Assembly: GCA_024709185.1 (NCBI GenBank)
Contig: JANJXE010000428.1
Location: 1 to 6,474 of the forward strand
DNA: 6,474 nt
Source of the DNA: Paludibacter sp.
Lineage (GTDB): Bacteria; Bacteroidota; Bacteroidia; Bacteroidales; Paludibacteraceae
Direction of reading: 5' to 3'
Shown here: positions 1-5,651 of the stretch, piece by piece
Numbering within the stretch: the first letter of the stretch is position 1
Layout of the letters: every line of letters begins with the position of its first letter
The notes under the pieces: generated by a model
What the model was told of the DNA's origin: nothing
Database searches by the model: none
What the model saw: the letters and a program-made list of their open reading frames with translations, nothing else
Program-made: the position numbers and the translations under genes

Positions 1-1
1 G

Positions 2-421
2 CTCGGCTGGCGGGGATTTTTACTGTACCAGTTCCGAACTATGAATTTTATGAAAGCATCGCTGCTCATCGGATCAATATGGGGAATCTGGCATGCTCCG
101 CTTATTCTGATGGGGCATAATTATCCTCAACATCCACAAATCGGGGTGTTAATGATGACGGTTCTATGTATTTTGTTAACTCCTCTGTTACTTTATTTTA
201 CCATCAAATCAAAATCGGTTATCGCAGCTGCAATTGCACATGGAACAATGAATGCCACAGCTACCATCTCGATAATTCCAATTACCGGCGGGAATGATTT
301 GTTGGTGGGAATGCCCGGTTTGGCCGGTATGATTGCTGTGATGATTCTAACAATCGGCTTGTTTATTTATGACCGGTATATCAGCAAGGAAAATATTATG
401 ACTAAAAACATTCAACAATGA
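2..421 (+). CDS. CPBP (CAAX-type) intramembrane metalloprotease, 3' part of gene
   Basis: This is the C-terminal part of a CPBP/CAAX-like membrane-embedded protease; the 5' end lies before the window. The frame is open from base 2 and begins LGWRGFLLYQF, which matches the tail of family motif 1 (EExGWRGFL); the glutamate pair must lie just upstream. Motif 2 is visible as IWGIWHAP (His codon at 92-94) and motif 3 as AHGTMN (His codon at 239-241, Asn four residues later). These conserved His and Asn residues belong to the predicted metal site. Two or three hydrophobic helices surround the motifs, consistent with a plasma membrane enzyme. An ATG at 41 lies inside the conserved motif, so it is not the true start. 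The stop overlaps the next gene by four bases (ATGA), suggesting translational coupling. Family members process prenylated proteins or peptides in some organisms; the substrate here is unknown. Confidence 0.9.
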   Translation, partial: LGWRGFLLYQFRTMNFMKASLLIGSIWGIWHAPLILMGHNYPQHPQIGVLMMTVLCILLTPLLLYFTIKSKSVIAAAIAHGTMNATATISIIPITGGNDLLVGMPGLAGMIAVMILTIGLFIYDRYISKENIMTKNIQQ

Positions 422-1500
422 AGTTCTTTTTTTCGTTAATTCTGGTGTTGCACGGGCTCATTCATCTGTTGGGTTTCCTGAAAGCCTTTCAGTTTACCGA
501 AATGGCTCCGTTACAATCTGCCATTTCCAAACCGATGGGTGTGTTGTGGGCTATAGTGACGATGCTTTTTTTGCTCGCAGCTGTGATGTTATTTATCAGC
601 GAATATTGGTTTATTCCAGCTACAGCAGCGGTTTTTATGTCATCGGGTTTACTTATCTCAACCTGGAGCGATGCCCGCTACGGTATGATTCCGAATCTCC
701 TCATTTTAGTGGTCTGTGGGCTTGCCATTGCATCCGTTACCTATAAATCAGTTTATCGACAGGATGTGAAAGTCGCTGCAGCAAGTTCACGAATGGATAC
801 TTCACTGCTGACCGAAGCTGATATCCAGCACCTTCCTGTTCCTGTGCAAAACTATATCCGGCTCTCCGGAAGTATTGGTAAGCCCAAAGTGCAGCATTTC
901 AAAGCTGAATTTGATGGCAAAATCAGAAAGGATGAGCAATCGGAATGGATGCCTTTCACCTGTGAGCAACATAATTTTATGGCGGTCCCATCACGATTGT
1001 TTTTTATGGATGCACGCATGAAAGGACTTCCGGTGGCAGGTTACCATCATTATAAAAACGGAACGGCAGTGATGGATATTCGTTTGCTGTCGTTGCTCAG
1101 GGTGCAATATGCCGAAGGAAATGAAATGGATATTTCGGAGACCGTCACTTTTTTCAATGATATGTGCTGTATGGCACCGGCTACGTTGATCGATAGCAGA
1201 ATTCAGTGGCTGGAAACCAATGGAAATCAGGTGATGTGTTCGTTTACACACAATCAGATTACCATCCATGCAAACCTGATTTTTAACGAAAAACACCAGT
1301 TGGTTAACTTTATTTCCAACGACCGGTATGCCTACACCGATAAAGGACCTATGGCCCGTGTTCCCTGGCAGACACCCATCAAGGCGTATAAACCGGTCAA
1401 CGGATACTACCTCGCAGCATCGGCCGATATGATTTATAACTATCCCGAAGGAGATTTAAACTATGGAGAGTTTAAACTGAAGGAAATAAAGTACAATTGA
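418..1500 (+). CDS. Membrane protein with C-terminal DUF6544-like domain
   Basis: A 360-residue protein with two parts. Residues 1-110 hold about four hydrophobic segments (roughly 3-22, 42-61, 64-81 and 91-109), so the N-terminal part is membrane-embedded. Residues 135-360 form a soluble domain that I assign to DUF6544 from recalled family features: LPVPVQNYIRLSG at 139-151, WMPF at 177-180, the MAP stretch near 252, NDRY at 301-304, PWQTPIKAY at 316-324, and a C-terminal region ending EFKLKEI. The function of this domain is not known. The lengthy soluble part without a lipoprotein signal suggests it sits on one face of the membrane, but the topology is not settled from sequence. The ATG start overlaps the stop of the upstream protease gene, and the stop lies two bases before the ATG of the following acetyltransferase gene, so cotranscription is likely. 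The membrane part is confident; the family name is moderately so. Confidence 0.8.
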   Translation: MKFFFSLILVLHGLIHLLGFLKAFQFTEMAPLQSAISKPMGVLWAIVTMLFLLAAVMLFISEYWFIPATAAVFMSSGLLISTWSDARYGMIPNLLILVVCGLAIASVTYKSVYRQDVKVAAASSRMDTSLLTEADIQHLPVPVQNYIRLSGSIGKPKVQHFKAEFDGKIRKDEQSEWMPFTCEQHNFMAVPSRLFFMDARMKGLPVAGYHHYKNGTAVMDIRLLSLLRVQYAEGNEMDISETVTFFNDMCCMAPATLIDSRIQWLETNGNQVMCSFTHNQITIHANLIFNEKHQLVNFISNDRYAYTDKGPMARVPWQTPIKAYKPVNGYYLAASADMIYNYPEGDLNYGEFKLKEIKYN

Positions 1501-1502
1501 AC

Positions 1503-2342
1503 ATGAAACTGTTAAGCGCAAGTCTCTATTATATTGCCATTGAGGCAATTAAAGGTGTCGATATCAATCACCTGTTTGCGCTGGCCGTGGCAGAACAAAA
1601 AATCGACGGACGCATCTTTGTGGATGATACCGATAATCCAACCACCTTTTTAGTGTATCACCCTTATGGCATGTCCTTGCTTTTTGGTGATGAAACGAAT
1701 GCGGAATTTAATGCCGGTTTGTTGAGCTATGCCTTCAATAAGGATAATTCCCGTTCAAAAACTGAATGGCTACAGGCTTACCCGTCTTCCTGGAACAAAA
1801 AACTAGCAGAACTTTTTAAGCACAATATCATTGCGGAAGAAGATGTAGCCGGAAATGAGCCACACGATAAGATTGAACTCAGTACGCGTGTGAATTTCAA
1901 ATTTAACAAAGAAGCGTATCTTGGCTTTAAGGAAAGTTTCAGGTTCGAAAACCATGAATTGGTTCGTACTGATAAAGAATTGTTCGAAAAAATTGAAGGA
2001 ACAGTTGTGCCCAAATATTTCTGGAGAAATACGGATGATTTCAACCAACATGCGGTGGCATTTAGCATTTTATACAAAGGCAAACCTGCTTCAACAGCAT
2101 TTTCCGCTTTTATACAGGGCGATAAGCTGGAACTTGGCATTGAATCGCGGCCCGAATTCAGAGGCAAAGCGCTGGCTATACATGCCTGTGTTGCGCTTAT
2201 TGACTATTGTCTCGAAAATGGATATGAGCCTGTCTGGGCTTGTCGGATGCAAAATGTCAACTCCTATAAACTGGCACTAAAGCTTGGATTTGAACCGACA
2301 TTTTTACTGCCGTATTATAAACTGGTAAGTCAACGAACATAG
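1503..2342 (+). CDS. GNAT N-acetyltransferase (GNAT_acetyltran/PF12746-like)
   Basis: A predicted cytoplasmic acetyltransferase of 279 residues. The GNAT core is at the C-terminus: LELGIESRPEFRGKALA at 209-225 is strand beta4 plus the acetyl-CoA pyrophosphate loop, IDYCLENGYEPVWACR at 233-248 and NSYKLALKLGF at 253-263 are the later helix-strand-helix elements. The pattern of CLENGxxPxWxC followed by NxxSxxLAxKLGF is typical of the PF12746 group, whose first half is a divergent N-terminal domain, as here. The loop reads R220-G-K-A-L-A, with Ala where the usual R/QxxGxG/A signature has its first Gly. I chose ATG at 1503, two bases after the upstream stop. A TTG at 1497, overlapping that stop as TTGA, would add only two residues and is less likely. 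The acceptor substrate cannot be told from the sequence. Confidence 0.85.
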   Translation: MKLLSASLYYIAIEAIKGVDINHLFALAVAEQKIDGRIFVDDTDNPTTFLVYHPYGMSLLFGDETNAEFNAGLLSYAFNKDNSRSKTEWLQAYPSSWNKKLAELFKHNIIAEEDVAGNEPHDKIELSTRVNFKFNKEAYLGFKESFRFENHELVRTDKELFEKIEGTVVPKYFWRNTDDFNQHAVAFSILYKGKPASTAFSAFIQGDKLELGIESRPEFRGKALAIHACVALIDYCLENGYEPVWACRMQNVNSYKLALKLGFEPTFLLPYYKLVSQRT

Positions 2343-2361
2343 CTCAACCAATTGTTCTGTC

Positions 2362-3471
2362 ATGAAAAAAAGAAAACCGTTTATGTTAATTGTCTTATCA
2401 ATTTTATTCTCAGCTCTGCTTCTGGCAATCGGCGTTTTCATTTTCCTCAGCCCGGGGAAGCCACGGCCATTTGTAAATAAAGAGGGTAGTGTTTTGGCAG
2501 GAAGCATCTCCGAAAAAATACTTGTAACTATCAATGGAGCCAAACAAGGGATGTTTATTCAGAGTATTGATTCAACAAAGCCTGTATTGCTCTATCTGCA
2601 TGGCGGAATTCCGGATTATTTTCTTACAAAGAAATACCCGACCGGGCTGGAAACTATTTTTACGGTAGTTTGGTGGGATCAACGGGGTGCCGGCATTTCT
2701 TTTGATGCCACTACGCCCAACGAATCGATTAGCTTGCAGCAACTGATTTCCGATACAAAGGAAGTAACAAATTACCTGCGTAAGCGCTTCAGACAAGAAA
2801 AAATTTACCTGATGGGACGTTCGGGCGGATCATTCATAGGAATGCATGTAGCTGCACAGGCCCCCGAATTGTACCATGCGTACATTGGGGTAGGGCAGAT
2901 GTCGAACCAGCTTAAATCTGAAAGATCGGCCTACCGCTTTATGGTTGAGCAATATAAAGAGCTGGATGATAAAAAGATGCTTCGTAGGTTAATGTCGTCA
3001 CCTTTCGTTTTTCCAGATAGTGTCCCGGATGGATACCTTTCGGTGCGGGATGAAGCCATGCACCGCATCGGTATAGGCACCACACGAAGCATGCGATCCA
3101 TTATAACCGGCATATTTCTGCCTTCGCTTACCTGCCGCGATTACACAGTGGCTGAGAAAGTAAATCTGTGGCGGGCAAAAGCCCGGGCGGGTGTTCACCC
3201 ACTGTGGAAAACGATTCTGGATAATGATTTAGCAACGCAGGTGCCAGAACTAAAAATTCCCGTCTATTTTTTTCATGGCATCTACGATTATACCGTATCG
3301 TATCCATTGGCAAAAGAATATTTTGAAAAATTAAAAGCCCCTGTAAAAGGATTTTACACCTTCAACGAATCGGCACACAGCCCAATGTTTGAAGAGCCGG
3401 CGAAAATGCTGTGGATCTTGCAGGAAAATGTGCTGAAAAGAACTAACTTGCAAACCGATAAAAAACTTTAA
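2362..3471 (+). CDS. Membrane-anchored alpha/beta-fold hydrolase
   Basis: A 369-residue alpha/beta hydrolase related to the proline iminopeptidase-like (S33-like) group. Residues 1-5 are basic (KKRK) and 8-30 are a single hydrophobic segment, giving an N-terminal membrane anchor or uncleaved signal with the catalytic domain probably outside the cytoplasm. Catalytic features appear in order: oxyanion-region HGG at 80-82, WWDQRGAG at 104-111, nucleophile elbow GRSGG at 152-156 with Ser154, candidate acid Asp309 in HGIYDY, and His339 in ESAHSPMFEEP. The complete triad suggests an active enzyme. The HGGIP and GRSGGS versions differ from the HGGPG and GxSWGS forms common in proline iminopeptidases, so peptidase activity should not be assumed; the family is usually annotated only as hydrolase. 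A 19-base gap separates it from the acetyltransferase gene, and six bases from the next gene, suggesting one operon. The ATG at 2362 directly precedes the basic n-region and fits best. Confidence 0.9.
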   Translation: MKKRKPFMLIVLSILFSALLLAIGVFIFLSPGKPRPFVNKEGSVLAGSISEKILVTINGAKQGMFIQSIDSTKPVLLYLHGGIPDYFLTKKYPTGLETIFTVVWWDQRGAGISFDATTPNESISLQQLISDTKEVTNYLRKRFRQEKIYLMGRSGGSFIGMHVAAQAPELYHAYIGVGQMSNQLKSERSAYRFMVEQYKELDDKKMLRRLMSSPFVFPDSVPDGYLSVRDEAMHRIGIGTTRSMRSIITGIFLPSLTCRDYTVAEKVNLWRAKARAGVHPLWKTILDNDLATQVPELKIPVYFFHGIYDYTVSYPLAKEYFEKLKAPVKGFYTFNESAHSPMFEEPAKMLWILQENVLKRTNLQTDKKL

Positions 3472-3477
3472 CAACTT

Positions 3478-4353
3478 ATGACTATCGACGAATTATCAAC
3501 ACAGCTTTCAGATGCCTACAGTTTGGAAAATCTGAATAAAATATCTGTTACACTGATAAATCTGTATAAAAACCATCATTATTCATTATTGCAAAAAATT
3601 GGTGAGCTTATCAATGATTTCACAGCAATTGATATTTCGCCGGAAGGTAAAGGTTTCTCTAAACTGATTATGCTCTATCATCCCGATAAATTAGCCTACT
3701 ATCAGAATGAAATAAAACGATGTGTAGAGAACGACGATTTTGACGGGTTGCTCGAGCTTACGCATATCATTAAACTGATTCATGTTGAAAAGATTGCAAC
3801 TGCGCTGAACAGTTTTGAAGATATCGATTACTCGCCTTTGTATGATTGGGACATGGAAACAGAAGGATTTACGATCATCAACGATAGTGGTAAAGTTAAA
3901 AAGCATACAACCCAACGCGCTGATTACGATTTTTATGATGCCATTAAAATGCGACAATACGGTTGTACCGACATCGAATTTCCCAGTTGGTACCTCGAAG
4001 ATATCGATGAATTTGAATTAGCATCCTCCGATATCACCAACCTCGATGGAATAGAGTTTTGTATCCATGCAAAAACAATGGATATTTCTGATAATCGAAT
4101 TACTGATATCTCGCCTTTGTTTGGATTAACACAGTTGGAAGAGCTCAATATCTCTGATAATGAGATACAAAATATTGATGCGATGAGCAATTTGCTGAAA
4201 TTGAAAACGGCAAATTTAGCTAATAATCAGATTATAGATATCTCGCCGCTTTTTGAACTTGAAATGCTTATGTACATTGATTTAAGAGGGAATAAGGTGG
4301 ATGAAGAACAGATTAAACAATTAACAGGACTGGGGATTGAAGTTGACTATTAA
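3478..4353 (+). CDS. Leucine-rich-repeat protein with J-domain-like HPD motif
   Basis: A 291-residue protein without signal peptide or membrane segment, so probably cytoplasmic. The C-terminal third (about 179-288) consists of SDS22/internalin-type LRRs with an exact 22-residue period: equivalent positions fall at 179, 201, 223, 245 and 267, with repeats such as MDISDNRITDISPL, LNISDNEIQNI and ANLANNQIIDISPL. Such solenoids bind proteins. The N-terminal half is helical and contains GFSKLIMLYHPDKLAYY at 59-75, which resembles helix II and the HPD loop of DnaJ J-domains (HPD at 68-70). The rest of a J-domain is poorly matched, so a cochaperone role is only inferred. The region 110-178 is acidic and aromatic and was not recognised. 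The gene starts six bases after the hydrolase stop, and its TAA overlaps the following ATG by one base. It is markedly AT-rich compared with upstream genes. Confidence 0.82.
   Translation: MTIDELSTQLSDAYSLENLNKISVTLINLYKNHHYSLLQKIGELINDFTAIDISPEGKGFSKLIMLYHPDKLAYYQNEIKRCVENDDFDGLLELTHIIKLIHVEKIATALNSFEDIDYSPLYDWDMETEGFTIINDSGKVKKHTTQRADYDFYDAIKMRQYGCTDIEFPSWYLEDIDEFELASSDITNLDGIEFCIHAKTMDISDNRITDISPLFGLTQLEELNISDNEIQNIDAMSNLLKLKTANLANNQIIDISPLFELEMLMYIDLRGNKVDEEQIKQLTGLGIEVDY
4012..4341 (+). repeat. Tandem LRR-coding repeats, 66-base period
   Basis: Five successive 66-base units encode the 22-residue leucine-rich repeats of the LRR gene. The DNA similarity is partial but visible: the word gatatctcgcc occurs near 4105 and again near 4238, and tctgataat recurs near 4087 and 4153. 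The first unit (from 4012) and the last are the most diverged, as expected for capping repeats. The units are coding and not a separate mobile or satellite element. Confidence 0.7.
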
Positions 4354-4889
4354 TGATGCAGCAACTATATTTTGAAACAGAAAAGCTTGTCATATCAAGC
4401 ACTTTAATTCACGAATGTGCCGAATTACAAGGTATTTGCGATTCTTGGGATGATAAAATGGAAATTGAAGGTTCGGTATTCGAACCTGATTATATTCAGA
4501 AATGCTTTTCTCAAGGCGATTTGCCCCCTATCAAAAATGCTAACAAATCACCTTATAGGCTTTTGTCCATTAAATTGAAAGATACGCAAGAGTTAATAGG
4601 CTTTTCGGATCTTTATTTTGGATATCCGACTTCTAAAACAGCATGGATTAGCATTTTTATGATTCACCCCAGCTATCGAAAAAATGGATATGCACAGGAA
4701 GCAATAAAAATGATTGCGGATGAATGTAATAAGCAAGGTTTTTCGAAAATGGGAATTGCCGTTTACCTGAAAAATTGGAGGGCACTACGTTTTTGGACCC
4801 AGGCAGGCTTTAATAATGTCGTAGGTATCAAAGGCGACAAAGACTATTCACCGGATGCATATGCACGGATTGAATTGTTAATGTGTTAG
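4353..4889 (+). CDS. GNAT family N-acetyltransferase (RimJ/RimL-like)
   Basis: A 178-residue single-domain acetyltransferase, close to the usual GNAT length. SIFMIHPSYRKNGYAQEAI at 100-118 contains strand beta4 and the acetyl-CoA pyrophosphate loop (R109-K-N-G-Y-A), and GIAVYLKNWRALRFWTQAGF at 134-153 is the beta5 and alpha4 region with the Asn-Ala-x-x-Phe-Trp pattern and the AGF turn. The N-terminal part (5-90) carries the acceptor-site strands; LIGFSDLYFGYP at 81-92 is the typical beta2-beta3 turn. The acceptor (protein N-terminus, amine or antibiotic) is not identifiable. It is not closely similar to the GNAT upstream, so it is not a recent duplicate. The ATG at 4353 overlaps the LRR stop as TAATG; the next ATG at 4356 is equally possible and changes one residue. 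The tight overlap suggests coexpression with the LRR protein. Confidence 0.85.
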   Translation: MMQQLYFETEKLVISSTLIHECAELQGICDSWDDKMEIEGSVFEPDYIQKCFSQGDLPPIKNANKSPYRLLSIKLKDTQELIGFSDLYFGYPTSKTAWISIFMIHPSYRKNGYAQEAIKMIADECNKQGFSKMGIAVYLKNWRALRFWTQAGFNNVVGIKGDKDYSPDAYARIELLMC

Positions 4890-4920
4890 TTTCAAAAGAA
4901 AAATTTAAAAATATAATCTC

Positions 4921-5616
4921 ATGAGAATTAAATTGTTTGCAATACTCTAAACCTTGTTTTTCCTCTTGATGAATGCTCAGGACGCATTGTTTTGGAAATT
5001 CCAGAACGGGTCGGCAGTACATTCATCTCCTCTAGTTCAGGGAAACAGCTTATATTGCGGAAGTGGAGATAGTGCTTTCCATGCTATTTCGATAATTGAT
5101 GGAAGAAAACTATGGTCATTTAAAACAAATGGAATCATTCATGCTACGCCATTAGTAAAAAATGGCCTGGTTTACATTGGTAGTTATGATGGTACTTTTT
5201 ATGCCCTACAAGCAAAAACCGGGAATTTGATTTGGAAATTCAAAACAGAAGGAGAAGTGTACTTCCCAAAAGGTGAAATTCAAAAAGAAGCGGCTTTTTT
5301 CGATACTACAATAATCTTTGGAAGCCGTGATTATTTTATTTACGCATTGGATGCCAACACAGGTAGTGAAAAATGGAGACTGAAGGAAAAGGGTAGTTGG
5401 GTAATTGCTACCCCGCTTGTTTACAAAGACAATATTTATGTAGGAACTTCCGATTCACACTCCTTCTACTCCATTAATAAAAATACAGGGGTAGTAAATT
5501 GGAAAATTGCTTTACCCATGCGTGTTTATGGTAATGCTGTTCAAAAACACGGAATAATCTATTTTGGAGCCACAGATGGAGGTATTTATGCTGTAAAAAT
5601 GAATACAACTTTGTAA
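4921..5616 (+). pseudogene. PQQ-like beta-propeller protein with in-frame stop in its signal peptide
   Basis: From ATG at 4921 the frame reads MRIKLFAIL, then TAA at 4948-4950, then TLFFLLMNAQDALFWKF. Together these form a normal signal peptide (basic start, hydrophobic core, cleavage near NAQ-D) split by one stop. Downstream the frame is open for 222 codons and encodes a PQQ-type propeller (PF13360-like): Trp anchors at 25, 65, 105, 152 and 194, counting the stop as residue 10, with repeated YALxxxTGxxxW and GSxDG patterns. The intact protein would be exported to the periplasm or held at the outer face. It ends at IYAVKMNTTL after five anchors, whereas relatives commonly have seven or eight blades, so the C-terminus may also be lost. 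Translation could restart at TTG 4954 or ATG 4969, giving a protein with a damaged or no signal. A one-base sequencing error is possible: TTA (Leu) in place of TAA would restore the gene. Confidence 0.75.
4948..4950 (+). other. In-frame TAA interrupting a signal peptide
   Basis: This stop lies in frame between MRIKLFAIL and TLFFLLMNAQD, inside the hydrophobic core of a predicted signal peptide. Other genes in the window end normally at TAA (3469-3471 and 4351-4353), so a changed genetic code is not a good explanation. Confidence 0.8.
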
Positions 5617-5621
5617 TTTTG
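5614..5621 (+). promoter_or_regulatory. Possible Bacteroidota -7 promoter element
   Basis: The bases taattttg fit the Bacteroidota -7 consensus TANNTTTG exactly and lie about 30 bases before the ATG of the ferredoxin-nitroreductase gene. They overlap the stop codon of the propeller gene. No convincing TTTG element was seen about 20 bases upstream, and such AT-rich words are frequent by chance, so this is a weak call. Confidence 0.25.
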
Positions 5622-5651
5622 TTTCAAAAATCGTATTAACCAGAAAATCCT

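Larger units (their letters stand above)
418..4889 (+). other. Probable polycistronic unit (genes 2-6, with the protease gene upstream)
   Basis: Six same-strand genes, counting the protease gene that ends at 421, are joined by a 4-base overlap (418), a 1-2 base gap (1501-1502), gaps of 19 (2343-2361) and 6 bases (3472-3477), and a 1-base overlap (4353). No room for terminators or promoters exists between them, apart from weak possibilities in the 19-base gap. The inference of one transcript rests on spacing alone. The next gaps, 31 and 35 bases, could still be part of it. Confidence 0.55.

Noticed and set aside
991..1296. Antisense reading frame of about 100 codons inside the DUF6544-like gene
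   Set aside because: It lies wholly within a well-supported gene on the other strand and its translation shows no family pattern.
1497..1502. TTG start at 1497 for the first GNAT, overlapping the upstream stop as TTGA
   Set aside because: An ATG lies two codons later at 1503, and TTG starts are uncommon in Bacteroidota; the change would add only Met-Asn.
4948..4950. TAA read as a sense codon (altered genetic code)
   Set aside because: Other genes in the window terminate at TAA in positions where the protein family ends or the next gene begins.
4828..5022. Antisense frame spanning the gap between the second GNAT and the propeller gene
   Set aside because: The peptide has no recognisable pattern and overlaps coding sequence on both sides.
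4889..5629. Shared 9-mer gtttcaaaa at 4889 and 5621, each about 31-32 bases before an ATG
   Set aside because: Short AT-rich words recur by chance in such leaders, and no further similarity extends from it.
5616..5631. Small inverted repeat (ttttg ttt caaaa) after the propeller stop
   Set aside because: A five-pair, AT-dominated stem without a following T-tract is too weak to be a terminator.
3472..5651. Integron-like cassette array suggested by mixed small functions in series
   Set aside because: The gaps are 6-35 bases or overlaps, too short for attC sites, and no inverted-repeat recombination site was seen.
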